Numbered from the stretch's first letter, positions 10,857 to 23,810 are shown. The stretch: 64,000 bases of DNA from Ophioderma brevispina (GCA_023653785.1 JAMKCH010012762.1:1-64000), one strand, 5' to 3'. The notes: generated by a model from the letters alone, not told the origin. Translations and numbers: made by a program.

Positions 10857-11818
10857 AAAAGGTCATAACGTATGTGCGTTGCAACGCGTTGCGAGAAGAA
10901 GTAGCAACGCGTTTGCGGAAACATTTTCGGCAACGCGTTGGGCACCGAAGGCCAATCAGAAATCATGAATTTCTGGTGACACGTATTTGCGAAAAATAAG
11001 GACACCCACACCGCGTTGCTAGAGAAGTTGCAACGCAGTTGCACAAACAATCACCACGCGTTGTCGAGTTCAGAACGCGTTGCCGAAGCTTCCAAGCCGA
11101 TAAGGGTTCATGAACGTATTGCGCAACGCGGTGTGAACGAAAGTCAACTAACGACGTTTTGCGACATTCTCAGGACGCAACGGCGATTGCGGCGTGTCGG
11201 CCAGTCAAAATCATGATTTCGTGACGTATTTCAAAAAATAATGGCCATACGTTATGACCCGTGATTGCCTTCCAACGCCGTTGTGAAGCTATACAATAGT
11301 GTTGTGAACGCTCGCGCAAGCTGTTGTGAAGCTTGCAACGCGCTGTGAAAGCCATAAGGACCATAACGTATTGCCGCAGATCGCGCTGTGGATCTTATTA
11401 TTTTTTTGAAATAACGATCACAGATCATGTACATGGATGATTTTTGATGGGCCAGACGCTCCGCCAAAGCGCGTTTGCCGAACGAAGTGTCCGCAAACAC
11501 GCGTTGCTACTTTCTTACTAACCGCGTTGCGGCAAGGTACGTTTTGAACAATTGATGGCGTTTGGACACCTTCGCAACGCGTTGGAAGCTTTGCACGCGT
11601 GTGAAAGCCTCAGCAACGCGTTGTGAGGCTTGCAAGCGTTTGAGGTTTCCAACAACGCGTTGCTAGATACTTGCAACGAGTGTGGGTCATAATCTTTTGA
11701 AATATCGAGTCACAGAAATCCGTCATCTACATTGGCGACGCTGCAATCGCGTTGCTACTTTCTAGGCAATGCGTTTGCCGAAATGTCGCACGCGTTGTGG
11801 CAATACGTTATTGCCTTT
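10857..11818. mobile_element. Foldback element packed with CAACGCGTTG words
   Basis: The ends are imperfect inverted repeats: AAAAGGTCATAACGTATG at 10,857, against AAAGGCAATAACGTATTG read from 11,818 on the other strand. Variants of the same end word recur inside (near 11,240 and 11,360). Between them lie roughly twenty copies of the 10-bp palindrome CAACGCGTTG or one-base variants, irregularly spaced by 15-60 bases. There is no coding sequence. The plan (terminal repeats plus an interior saturated with one self-complementary word) parallels the element at 4941-5769, with a different word. Confidence 0.65.
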
Positions 11819-12059
11819 ATGGCTTGCGATACCACGCATGCTTCCAAACAACAAGCTAACAGAAAGCTAGTTTGCGGAACATGAAATTGTAATGTGTTCA
11901 CAGTTTAGTCTGGTAGGTATTTGGGTGACAGTTATTAAACAACATGAACAGGGCTTACATTTATGCTATTTCACTAAATTATCAAAAAATGTATGATAAA
12001 CATGTAGCAGATCGGTAAGTTACCACGGGTCGTAACATGGCTGACAAAAATGGCGAAGA

Positions 12060-12411
12060 GAAAACTTTTGTATGTGCGCAAAGGCGCCGATGCGTTTTGA
12101 TACCGTCGATTTTTACGCTCAAGTTGGTCAGAATTACACTCATTGGTGCATGATGCTTTCGACACCTCTAAAAATCGTAAGCTTTCCCGCCACTTTGACA
12201 GCGCCTGGAGTCATTCAATTTAATAATGACACCAGCTTTGGTGTGCCTGTAAATCACGAAATGATCACCGTCGGACACTTAACAGTAAACATTGACACTA
12301 TTACATTTCAATTTTGAGTCCAAAATATACGCTTTGTAAGTGGAATTTACAGTTGACTCCAAAAGAACTTGGGTGTCGCTCTGACACGTGGATATTTTTT
12401 TTATAAGTGTA
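12060..12411. mobile_element. MITE end of the GTGTCA family (one-ended)
   Basis: The right end reads GACACGTGGATATTTTTT then TATAAGTG followed by TA at 12,410-12,411. This is similar to the reverse complement of the 6079 element end, with paired GTGTC and GACAC words just inside. The left boundary is not clear. It could be an independent truncated copy, or less likely the partner end of a 6-kb composite starting at 6079. Confidence 0.35.
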
Positions 12412-12419
12412 CCTAACCC

Positions 12420-14150
12420 CAGTAAGGTTATACTCTTCACGATTTTTTTTTGCGAAAAATACACCGGAAAGAGGAAAGAATGAGAAAGTGTTTTTTTACG
12501 AAAGCTTTGGCGCGTTTGTAGCACACTGGAGGAAAGTTAGCATAAAGGGGGGGGAAACCAATACCTTGGTAAGCGAGGGTGAAACGACGTTATTTCTGAA
12601 TTATTGCCACAAAAATGTTTAATGATAATATTGTTTCATTTTTTATAAACTTCACTTGACCCGCATTTCGTTCATGCATATTGTGTTTGTGTTACCAACC
12701 TGGGTCCTGATGAATATGCCACTATTGCATATATGAATTATCTATGACCACACATTGAATTACAGGATAATAGGAGGGGGGGGGGTGGAACTCTGACAAA
12801 TTTTTGGAGAGTTAGTAAGGGGGGAAACGTGAAAATACATATGAAGAATAGAATGGGGGAAGGGGAATCTGAAATAAATCAGGTTATAAACAAACATTGA
12901 AATTGAAAAATGCCCACCACACTCCCCCGTGTCGTAAAGAACGATCGCTCCCTACCCTTTTCTCGGAGATATCTAGTGAACCATACAACAAAAACATACC
13001 CTGGGTGCGTAGGGATCTCGAAATGACCTTAAAGGGTAATGGAATATATACTGAAGAATGTTTCGAAATTTGATAAATAACTGCACTGAAATACCACATA
13101 CCACAAGGATTTAATGACTATTTCTTATTGCAAAAAATGCATAAACTTCAATAAAAAAAAATGTAGCATTACACTTGTTCAACTGGTACTTTCATTAAAA
13201 GATGGCGCATGGAAGTGTGTGACATGGAGTGTACATTAGGGGTGTTGGTGGGAAAGTGAGGGAAATACCAAGTCAGTAAGTCATACTTATAATTATCTCA
13301 CCAGGTGTATGAGGGAAGGGGCTAGACATTAAGAACATGCTTAAGTGACAAGGGGGGGGGCGGGGGGGTTCACTAGGGACGCCTCCAAAATTTGCTTTTC
13401 GCGCTGGTCGCTTTGCGCGTGGGATTTTGCGCCGAAATTTTTGTGTAATTGTCTAACTTTTTAAATGCGCTTCGCTTTTATACCACGAACAATTAAAAAA
13501 TCAGGCCGTCGTAATGACGTTAATTGTGAGGGTCCATATGGACCCAACCCCCCTTGGGCACTATTAACGGACGTCACCGAACCCAATAGAATTTTTGTTT
13601 TTGCTGAATTATGTCCCCATACATATACCGTAATACAATCTAATAGCCAACGTTAAAACAAGAATTAACCCTATTATGTGCTGCGAATTGAAAACAGGCT
13701 CACAATTCAATGTGGACGCGTTGCATGAAGAGATTTACTGATAATCAAGTCTTATGGGAGAAAATGAGTTGCTTGTGATTTGCAAACACCCAGTTAAAAA
13801 TAAGGATTCCTCGTAAAACTTCAAGGTTTTTTGTTATATATGTAATTTGGTCTTCTAGAATAGATATCGAAGCTTGAAAATACGGTTTTCAAAAAAGGTT
13901 TGGATGTAAGCGCAAGGCGTTCATTTGAATTTTCCGTTGTTTTGCCCTTTTTTGTGCTTGTTTTGCCAGCTACACAACATACAACCTTTCATTTTTTATT
14001 GTGAGTTTGGAGTTTTTCTTATGAGCCCGTCAAATGTGGATATAGACATTTCATACAAAAATCCTCTCGGGTAAAGTGGTTCCTTAGGGGGTCCCATGGG
14101 AACCCCCCTTTGGCACCAGCGGGAGTAAAAACCCTTGGTCAACTAAAGTG
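12420..14150. other. Unassigned non-coding stretch
   Basis: No gene is recognised. It contains an inverted copy of the G-rich repeat of 145-290 (about 12,895-12,960), G runs at about 12,776 and 13,352, and a perfect 16-bp palindrome, GGGTCCATATGGACCC, at 13,530-13,545. The rest looks like decayed repeat or unique intergenic DNA. Confidence 0.5.
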
Positions 14151-14154
14151 TTAA

Positions 14155-15482
14155 TTAATAACAGTAATAATTAAGTAGTATTACATTCATATAAAAGACC
14201 GTCCTAAGGGAAAGATTAATCAAACAAGACCGACACCGACGAGGGACAAGGACAACACAGGAGAGTACGGACGACAAAGGACAGCCTAGGGCAAAGCTTA
14301 GGTTGCGGGCCCTGCATAGTATACGAACGCAGATCCGAGCAAATAATGATGGGTATGAGAAGGAGGATATCAAGACAGTCAATAATAATCACAAAATTAG
14401 GTATTGTGTTAGTAACTTGATTTTGACACAGGCTGGGTGTGCTTGGTTGGCTTGAAATGCGTGCATTATGTTTTTTTTTGTTTTAATAATAAATTTTTTG
14501 AAAGTGTTTTCTGAATGGTGTGCGCTATGGATTAAGAGTTAAGAAAATATGTTTTCTTCTAGGTATAAGTTTTTTTTTTGTTATACTTTATATTCACAGT
14601 TTGTTCCAGAGAGATGGTGGTAACAGGAGCCAACGTATTTGATTGCGTTTCTAATTGTGAGGAGCGGGCACGCTGGAGCGGTATGTGATGAGGTATATCT
14701 GTAATATAATATGTGGATTTCACTTTTTTTGGGTAAAGAACCATCAAAGATGAATTCTTGTTGGAGAGGTAGCTTCGATACAGAAAACAGAGCAAGCAGT
14801 TTGATAGTTTGTTTAGTATCAAGAGTAGTGCATAAGTTTTTTAACTCATAGAAGAGTGCGTTGGAATGAGAGTGAGTAAGGTGAGTTTGGTTAGTTTGAA
14901 CATTGCGGATGGCCTTTTTGAAGTTTAAAAATCTTGTGTCAAGCTGGAAGTATAGTTTCTGTACTGGTCACTACGGACAAATAGTTATTTGGTGTTGGGA
15001 TATTGAATAGACCAGGCTGTTACAGTATGTGATACTAAGGAAATATAGTGTGTTAGCAAGTGAAATAAAGATTTTGGAAGGAAGTGTGTGTGCTTGAGTT
15101 TTAAGGAGTGCAAACCTCCGGTGGAAACTCCATGATTTGTAGTTTGAATAGATGTGATGTTCACAGAGTTTAGTTGGGGGATATCAAGTTATGATCCCAC
15201 AACCAAATTGTGTCCATGATTCAACAGGCGCGCTGATTGAGAATATTGTCAAGTAATTACAGTGGTATGTGTGTTTTGGATGGTCGTTTTACTATAGTGT
15301 GAAAGGGTGAATATAATTGTTTGCTTACATTCGTGATAATTTTGCGCTTTAAACCAAGTGGGACAGTTGGAGTTCACGGATTGAAAATGTTGATAAGTGG
15401 GTTCAGTTGGATTATTTGGAAAGGAATATGTTGGTATCATCGGCAAAAGAGAAAAATATGAAAAAGTGTTTCTACAATACAA
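14155..15482 (-). pseudogene. LINE-B: reverse transcriptase C-terminal half and 3' UTR
   Basis: Read on the minus strand, the piece starts abruptly just before the catalytic box FADDTNIFLS (15,447-15,418). It continues through a WFKAQNYHECKQTIIF segment, then LCEHHIYSNYKSWSFHRRF, then the diagnostic SITYCNSLVYSIP block near 15,025, a THIPHH-type basic segment, and a final SLWNKL-like motif near 14,610. The 3' part to 14,155 is a T-rich tail typical of a LINE 3' UTR. Stops and frame changes are frequent. It is 5'-truncated within RT and belongs to the broad CR1/L2/Jockey-like set of non-LTR elements; I do not assign a clade. Confidence 0.75.
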
Positions 15483-15779
15483 TTACAATACAACGAGACG
15501 GAATTTTGCTGTAGCGCCTTATCAAAAACAAGTCAAGCGCTTAGCAAAATATGACGAGTGAATTAATAGTTTTTCTAGCCTAAAAAAATAGGTAATTACA
15601 ACAGGTTTGTATAAGTACGGACCATAGTATAAGTACTTAACATCGACACTATGTTAAATAAAAAAAAAAAAAAGAAAGACGCGCACAGACTTAAATATCA
15701 TGTGCAGGCAAAATAGGCTAATGACAAAAAGAACTAGAATTTAATCAAACAATAAACTCTTAGGAAATAGATGGAATTT

Positions 15780-18700
15780 CAGGATTTATTATAAAAGATA
15801 GACAAATGACTAGGAGAAGTGGCGCACAGAAGATAGGCAACGAAGCTCCATAGGCTAGGGGCCGGCATTGCTGAAAGCCCTGTCTACGCACTGACCTTTT
15901 TTGTGCGGGAAAACCGGGAGGAGCGGCTTTCTTGTCATCTGCAGATCGCTAATCTGGCCGCCAGGAAGATACAAAAGAGGTATTCGGACAAGGAAGATGG
16001 CGCACCATTGTCCGGAAATGCCCTTGTCAATAAGTAAGCAGGCATAAGGCATTTAAAAGACAACGCGGCTCGACTAATTGCGTGCAATGGAGCTCGTTTA
16101 AGGTAGTGTGCTGGCTGGATTGTCTCTATATTTCAGATCTGAACAGACGCAGCATGGCTGTCCTATTCTGCAAAAAGTCTGAAAGTTTTACGTTCGGATC
16201 TCTGGACATTCCAACAAAAGTGAATTGGACATATGTACACCATATGCGAAGATAATTAAAATCAGGAAACGGGACGAAGAGGATGACAACTGCGTACATA
16301 ATGATTAAGAAGCGGTGGTGGATCGCCGGGTAAAGTATTGCGAAGGTGGAAGTTAAAAGATTTAGTGATGATCCTTACATGTTCAGTCATAGGACATGTA
16401 AGATCAAACAAGACACCTAAGCGTTTTAATTGGCCGATGGGACTGGGGAAAGCATCTCAATGTCCCGACCTGATGGTTCGTATATTCTTGAGGAAAGGCC
16501 GACTTGTTTCTAAATAGGGTAGATTGAACATGCGATGAAAAATTCTGTCTTTTCATCAATTCAATTGAGTAGTTGTTACAGCGAATGTCCATTGCATGAT
16601 TTCATCAATTAAAAGAGCAGAAAAAGAGAGTACTTGACAGCATGCTTTGGGCGATATCACCAGTAGCAAGTCTAGGCATCAAATGTCGATGTAGCTGCAA
16701 TTCATTCAGCACTATACGTAGGTGTGGTAAGCAATTTATGTGCGTCCGGATGATGGATGCGATTACAGTATGTGAGTACATTATGAAAAAGATGAGGCAC
16801 GACCGACAGAACCTGAGGAAGACCGAAAGGGAGGATGATGCTTGTTTGAAAGGTTTGCATCCCAATGCGACACACGAAGAGAGCGTGTTTCTGCAAGGGG
16901 GTAGGACCGAATCCACTGTAAGGGCGTACCTTTAATTTTGAAAGTAATCACGTATACCTAGGGTCCATGAAAGAGACATGGTCAGCGGCATGGGATTCAA
17001 CAGTGATCAAAAGCTGCTATGAAGAGCTAGCAGCACAATAATGTCAAACTGACTATTACTGTTGTGATCATTGCATGAGGATATCGCGTCTGACATCGCA
17101 GGTACGTTGCCGTACGGTTCAAGTGACTATGGTGTTGTCGTTATTTGTAAGCTGATGGAAACTTCGTCCAGGTTAAGGTCAGTTTGAGACAAGGATGTCC
17201 TTATCTGGGGCAGCTCAATAATTTTGCTCGCAGTAGAACTTAGACACGCAGCTATAGTTTGCACGCAGGGCGATAGGTTTTTTTATGAAGCACCTCTTTG
17301 TCTAAGGGAAGGATTTTGTGAGAGTGGGGTTGTCACGCAGCTTCCGGGAGGTCTAGCATGGAAAAACACGACAGTGACGGATAGAACTTTTTAATGGGAG
17401 TCAGTGTGTAACTGGCCTCAGCCAGAGTATGACAAAACAGTCTCCTAATGTAAGCACCCATGGAATGGTTTGGCAAGGAACATGGTCTTGAGAGGTGACG
17501 TAATCACTTGGTACCTCTATTGTCAACAGTGGAATGGATTAAACTTCATGTATTGGAACGGTCTCATCAAGTATTGTCTCGCTTGGATCATTCATGTTTG
17601 GCCAGGACAATTATCAATGTCCCGTCTGATTTTGTAGACCTTGTCGCTGAAAACCTGGCAAATGAAGGGCTACTTAGTTCAGTGCTGAATTACGTAGGAA
17701 GGATTGTTTAGTTTTGGGGTTCAAAGCTATTAGAGTCAGTAGGAAAAACATTTGGTTGGTTGTTAGAAATTTTCCTAGATTGTTATTACTGTAATGTAAA
17801 CATTCCTCTAGCATGAATGAAGAGGTTACCAGTCCAATGCTGATTGTACTTCAGGGGATGCATCTCAGATCGAGCACTCCTTTCTTATTTTTTTACCCAT
17901 TTTTCGCTACTAAACGTCATAGCGTTGGCCGTTGTATGTCTGGCAATCATAACATTTATCTTTACTTAAAACCAAGGTGATTAGGCGTGGGTCTAAATAA
18001 TGCGGGGCACGCTGTTGGAGGAGGGTGCATGGGACTCGAGTACACTTAATTAAAGACTAGTCGAAAGAGTTTACAAGAGCACCTCACAACTGAAGCGCTC
18101 ACGAAGGTCAACGAATGCCATATCCGTGAGATGTTAAAGGTCATTTGAGAAAGAGTCCTTTGTCAAAATTCTTTTATATTTTTTGATTGGCTGAACATAG
18201 TTCTCATGAGTGGTGATTTTGGCTGCTAATTGCGTAACAATGTAATCAACGATGAATCAGAGCCTAGTCCAGCAAGACGGGGTTCCCATGCCAGCAACTA
18301 TCCATGTTCAAGACGAGATATGATCAGGTCCGGGTGAACCATGCTTTATTTGGTAGGGCAATAGAGTAGTGATGATGTGAAAAGCCACGATTAGCATGCC
18401 AAGAAAATTCTCCAAAAATGAGTAGACTCCGGTTTAGCGGGGCGGAGGTTCAAAACAATGCACGTTGGAAGAAATCACCCAGCCGTATCGTTTTAGCGGG
18501 AAACAAGAGCACAATTTCTCATATAGGGAAAGTAGTCAAAACTCGTTTAAAGTGGAAAGTTGATATTATGTTGACGGACTCATTTTCCCTGGACGACTGG
18601 GTTGTGGACGATACACAGGGACGAGTCTAACACTAGTTTTGTTCATTACCACACAAGCATGCTAAAAAGAAGGTGGTGTATTAATGCTTCGGGTTTGTAT

Positions 18701-19200
18701 TTTGAATGTTTAGGCAAGTTTGGTGGATAGTTATTCCAACTATGGTAAGACCTTCATGGGAGAAGTGCAGGGAAAGGAATAATCCCCAGGCGGCAGCTCA
18801 GCAATGGACCAACAGGATCGCTTTCAGACCCGAACCGAGGTTTCAGTCTATTCAAAATAAATGTCCAGCATCAATTCTCAATCATGTCATCATTAGAGGA
18901 TGATGGAGGCCGTTCTTTTTTACGGAAGGAACGCGGGCAGTCCATGACGGATGTGGAAGAGTAACTTTTCATTATGTTTGTGGAGCAGGTGGTCACGGAT
19001 GTTGCTGGAGATATCCGTGTTGAGACATTGCCCGAGTCATGATGGGACCAATTTTGGTTTTTAGAATGTGTCTGGATATAGCTGAGGGTGCAGCGTGGTG
19101 ACGTCGGGGGATGTCCTGGATGTAGATAATGGATGAAATTATCAATGTTGGCCCGCCTGCGGGGGAATGTGAGAATGGTAGGGGTTACGATCATCTCCAT
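15780..19200 (-). pseudogene. LINE-A: CR1/L2-like ORF2 remnant
   Basis: Degraded minus-strand frames give the full order of a CR1/L2-type polyprotein. Endonuclease pieces are LPPGDYSFPCTSP and VYRPQPSRENES, then GEFSWHAN near 18,385 in place of GDFNxH. FSDKVYKIRRDIDNCPG follows near 17,620. The RT block LPFGLPQ lies near 16,810, followed by an FFIMYSHTVIASIIRTH segment. LGVLFDLTCPMTEHVRIITK lies near 16,380, and the C-terminal RAFSNAGP motif near 15,880. Nearly every block is in a different frame, so the element is old. Its 5' limit near 19,200 is uncertain. It lies head-to-tail with LINE-B on the same strand. Confidence 0.65.
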
Positions 19201-19344
19201 GACTGTTTGGTGACGGGAGTCCAGCTTACTGGCATGATTCTACGCTTCATGTGCTTCCCTCCCTGATGGGCTCTCTGTCTAAATGAATCTCATAATCATT
19301 AATCCCAAAACTAAAGTTACAGAAAACCCTAAATTAGGAATTGT

Positions 19345-19585
19345 AAATTACAAGTTCTTAAATACAAATTACAGGATAGTATACACAAGGAAATACAACT
19401 ACAGAATAGGCTTATCAAGGTGCTGGTTACAAGGATCCAGAGGCTGTGTTCAGCTAAGGAATAAATTACAATTCTAAATACAATTACAGATGTTAATACA
19501 AAGATAGCATTAATTTACAATAACTATACAAGAATGCTGGTAAAAAGGGATCAGAGCTGTGTCCAGCAGGTCAGGAGGCAGGCGA
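19345..19585. repeat. Two-unit tandem repeat (about 120 bp)
   Basis: A unit containing AAATACAAATTACAG, then ATACAA...AAGGTGCTGGTTACAAGGATCC, then GCTGTGTTCAGC at about 19,345-19,452 is followed by a diverged second copy at about 19,465-19,582 ending GCTGTGTCCAGC. It is probably part of a repeat-element tail. Confidence 0.6.
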
Positions 19586-19599
19586 AAGACGTCTAAGAT

Positions 19600-21000
19600 G
19601 TTCGGCCTTCACCAAAAAGGGACCAAGTATAACAGACATGACAGCTGATCAAATATACACAATCCAAATATTATAGCAATTTAAGAACAGCATATAAGAG
19701 CATATAAAAAGAAGATATAATTTTGTGAGCATAGGCCGGCAGTCATATAGGACTATAAAATTAAAACCAGATAGGATTAAACTGGCCGGAGTATGATGAC
19801 CAGAGGGCAGCTGATTTGGGGGGGGCCCGCGACAGAGGACGCTTTTGCTTGTATAAGGTAGGGGTGGGGCATATGGACACACTTTTTTTCAAAAACGAGT
19901 AGATTCGTGGGCCATTTTGGCTGCCAGCTTGAAACGATTCTAAGCACGCATTTTCAGATCAAAATGGAATTTTTGATGGTGGTGGTTCCATGGATTTTTA
20001 AATTGTTGCATGAAAGTCAGGATGGGGAAAGTTTTGCCCAATGTTAGACATTTACTTCAATAAGAAAATGTTGATTCTCACCTATTTTGTCAGAAACTCA
20101 CACACAGATGACTTCGTATGATGCTATAAATATGGCAAAGAAGGAAAAAATATAAGAACATTATTTCTAGAATTGCGAAGGGATTCACGTGATGTGGCCT
20201 TGTATTTTCCTTTCCTATTAGTAGCTCGTCTAAGAAAAGGTTGTCGGTTACCAATTATTACGGGGATTAAAATATGCGCCAAAGATATTTGTTCTCGGAG
20301 CCGGAGTGGGAGGGAAACTATGTAAAAAATCAAACGCACTAAAAACATAAGAAAAATGTACGCACAAGATGGAATACCAGATTTGACAGAAATCATTTAG
20401 AAGGGCTATAGATTTAATTTCATATAAAAACTAGTCCATCACATACAAGGCACGAGACTTGTATGGACGTTAGGGTTATAGCGGAACAAGGAAAAGCTGC
20501 AAAAAATTTGCAACACGTTTTTGAGATATGTTATTGTGATAGAGTTTGCAAATACTTAATTATTCACAAGATTTATCCAAGACCTCACTTGTGAAACACG
20601 CGTGGCGGCAGATTGGATAAGCGCACGCAGGGACTCATGATCATAAAAAACCATTGTAAATCGTAACAGCTTCACGGAGTTGTCCGCGCTGTAGGATCAA
20701 AAAGCGCGGTGTTGAGTGTCACTGGGCAAAATACTTAATGTCTTCACATTGCCCTCGTTTACCCAAGCGTAATCCGGGGGGAACAGATTATGGGGATTTA
20801 GCCAGCTGCCGGCCTAGATGAAGCGAAGATGATGGTGACGATTCCTGTAGGCAGAGTAATACATATAAAAAGGCAACAGGCGCTTTGATCCTCGGAAAAG
20901 GCGCTTTACCAAATCGTCGGGAATTATTATTATTAGAGAATATTGTGGACAAAACGCAAGAAACAGAAATTGAAACATCAAGAAAAACATTTGTCATTAT
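19600..21000. other. No gene recognised
   Basis: The left 280 bases resemble an AT-rich LINE 3' UTR on the minus strand, but without a diagnostic motif. The remainder shows no supported coding sequence, RNA gene or clear repeat. Confidence 0.4.
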
Positions 21001-21306
21001 TGAATGAAACGCTCGTGATATAACGATGCGTTTGTAAATAAGAATGCTGGTACCAACGTTCCCCTAAGTGGTGCAGAATAGACATGCAGTACTGCCGTTA
21101 ACCCTAAAAAGATGCCGGGCTTTTTTGGACCCATCTCACCGCACATGGTCTGGGCGTCGGGGGGGGGGTGGGATTCGCCCCCTTAGTATCTCGAAAACAG
21201 AATTGATGAACTTATATATGGGTGGTAGGGCTACTAGGTGGACTCAGCTTGACGCCATTCCCGAGTCCACGTGATACCAAAAAAAAGTACAAAACTATAC
21301 CTTGTA

Positions 21307-21325
21307 TGACGTCACTGTGACGTCA
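21307..21325. promoter_or_regulatory. Tandem perfect cAMP-response-element cores
   Basis: TGACGTCA occurs twice, at 21,307-21,314 and 21,318-21,325, separated by CTG. Each copy is the palindromic CRE consensus recognised by CREB/ATF bZIP proteins. No promoter or gene is recognised beside it, and the region looks repeat-derived (a GTCACxxTGACG motif also occurs in the repeat copies at 5822 and 43,026). Function is therefore only a possibility. Confidence 0.35.
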
Positions 21326-21499
21326 AGACATGAACGTCAGTTCAGAAAATGACAAAAAGAATCTAAAAAAAGTTAGCAAAATTCATGGTTTGTTTTTCGA
21401 CCAGATTTTGGCAGGGCAAAAAAGATTGGATTGTTTGTCTGGGGCTATGATGTGTGTTACAAGTATGCGCACAACTGCTGCCTTAACTACAAATATAAA

Positions 21500-22905
21500 T
21501 CAAATAATAATAAGATGATTTATAAAGAGCATAGTAGTTTGTAATCTGAAATGGATCCTAGCACAAAGAAACATAGGATTTCTTGCTGGTTCCAGTAAGT
21601 TTAAAATAGGAAAAAAGCTTTTATTCGCACGCCAATTTATCAGGGCACCAAGTCCAAAAATATTTTTTGTAGTTTCTTCTCATTTAAAAATAAAGAAATT
21701 CGCGCAAAAAATGCCACCAAAAAGGTCAGAAAATTACGGCAAAATTTATGCAAAATGCAGGACATTTGAAAGAAAAAGAGTAAGTTTGAAATTACTGTAT
21801 TGTCTTTTGGCGTATTAAGAAATTTGGAATTTGAATAGATCTACAGCAGAATTAGCATAATTAGAATGGGGATGAACTTTGAATGTCATAGCTTACATAG
21901 AAATTAGCATATTAAAGATAGCATATTACAAACCGTACAAAACACTTGGAGTCATTTTTTACATGCAGGCACAAACACGAGACGGTCACTGGACAAAACT
22001 TCAGACATTCCAGTTTCCTTCTCCATACCAAAAAACATACGCTTTGCAACTTATAAAGAAAAATAAGGTCTTTGGACCCGTCCTAACTTTTTCCCGACCT
22101 AATATCCAATATGTTCAGTGTTGCCTTGCATTATTGACGTTTTAATTATTGACGTATAATGGGAATGTTTGCACTTATTTTGGATCCAAGTATGCAGTTC
22201 AACCGTGTGCAGTCTTTTGACCTCAGAGCCTTATTGTTCGTGCTCAGTCAGACAGGGGGAGTTTTGCCGTACACCGGGATTTCTTTTTTGACCCATCTGA
22301 CACATTATGAATCGGAGTGCCCTTTCAAGGACATAAAGCGCCTTCAGAAGTTTGTCAGCAATAAAAATGGTTGTGTCAGATGGAGTCAGGTTACGGAAAC
22401 TCCAAGTTACACAGTCCAACATAGCCCGTATTGTAAAGCACAACGACCACGACTCTTGGTTTTGTTAGTAATACTCAATCTATGTTCATTAGATGTTGGA
22501 ACACTCTCTGTAGATGGGGTTCATGTACCCCCTCCCCTAATGATTGCATAAGCACGACACTTAGTCAATCTCGCTGCATTTATTATTTTCATACACTGAG
22601 CACTGATCGCTACACATTGGATAGGCAAATATCTACGCGATGGATTAGGTCGAGCGGTTGAGAACAGAAGAAACCGGAATGTTGTCACAGAAGCCAGCGT
22701 ACGTTGCTCTACCCGTAACATTCACTCGCTTGTTGTGAGGTTTCGCTTGTCGATGATATAATGTATACTTAGAAAAGTACTTTCCTGGTTCAAGATCTGG
22801 TAAAAATACAAAGCGTTTACAATTTCTTGCTTTGTTCTGGAGTCTAATTAGGGTTGCCCTTTCGTCTGAAATTAGAAGTAATAGTTATTGCCTATTAATA
22901 CGTCA
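21500..22905. other. No gene recognised; one unassigned open frame
   Basis: The longest frame is 130 residues at 22,159-22,551 (plus), with a 70-residue frame opposite. Neither resembles a family I know, and I see no splice-site or repeat support. The rest is AT-rich non-coding sequence. Confidence 0.35.
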
Positions 22906-22909
22906 AGCG

Positions 22910-23810
22910 GTAAATAAATATTTTTCAATACCCGACCTATAACCCACCTTTTGCGTGAGAAAACCAATACAAAACCATTACATAAGACTGGGGAATAGCC
23001 TCATAGATCGCTCGCATGGAACAGGCTATAGGAACGGTTGGTATGGCGCTTCCGGTACTAAACATTTTCAAAGAAACGGTTAAAATATACATCTCCATAG
23101 TCAACTTACCCCAGGGGCTAATGGCCCTACCGGGAAAAATTAGAATCTCTGTATGGGATCCACTCGCTCAAGCGCTGTTTAACAAATAGTCTACGCCTAT
23201 CATGGATGTGGCGGTCTTCAAAGCCGGCTCCCACTTCTTCAGAACATGCTCACCAGATACAAGAACCACATACAAGAAGTAGAATTTAGGACGTCATCGC
23301 CCTCTATGGCTCCTCTCCGAATATGAAGAGTAGTGCAAGGATTGTTGTGATGGCTGAACTGGCTTTAACGAATATTATGTCACAGTACCTGCAGCGTTAT
23401 GAAGAATATGCAAGAACGAGTCGACGTTCCTGCCAGTGATTGCGAGTCGATACGAGTTCAATGTAAATGGCATCCCCCCTCTTCTGATGCAATTCTCCAT
23501 TTCACGATGCACTCCGTGATCGTCAACCTGAATAAAAATAACCTGTCATACAAAGCGGGTACCAGGCTATCCAATTTGAAAATAGCGATTATTGCCCTAT
23601 TTCATATCTTCAAGGCGTTAAAACAAATATTTTCAAATCCAGCCTCTTATACCCCTTTTTCTGGATAAAACAATAGCGAAATTTCCAATACATAAGACTG
23701 GGGCAGCACCAAAAGCGATCGCTCGCAAGAAAGGCTCACAGCCCGCTTCCCCATACTCAAGAGTTGGTGAACAAGAACAGGGGAGAAGAAAACGTTAAAG
23801 GAGGGAAACA
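22910..23810. repeat. Direct repeat pair, 190 bp, 710 bp apart
   Basis: The segment 22,910-23,100 recurs, diverged, at 23,625-23,810. Both contain a run of ATACCC-type words, then ACATAAGACTGGGG, then ATCGCTCGCA, then an A-rich GAAAACGTTAAA-like end. The pair brackets the 23,400 repeat, so the three together may be one composite element. Confidence 0.6.
23400..23560. repeat. Dispersed repeat copy 1
   Basis: It aligns over about 150 bases with 30,295-30,450 in the same orientation: GTCGACGT, GATTGCGAGTCGA, a block of AATGxxATGCCCCCCT, CCxTTTTCACGATG, and CATACAAAGCG. It contains no coding sequence. Confidence 0.65.

Noticed and set aside
6079..12411. A single 6.3-kb transposon with the GTGTCA-type ends at 6079 and 12,411
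   Set aside because: The ends are only loosely similar. The interval contains a separate transposase remnant, the G tract and another complete element, so two independent truncated MITEs are simpler.
22159..22551. A 130-residue open frame as a gene
   Set aside because: No recognised motif, splice context or regulatory signal. An open frame of this length is expected somewhere in 64 kb.
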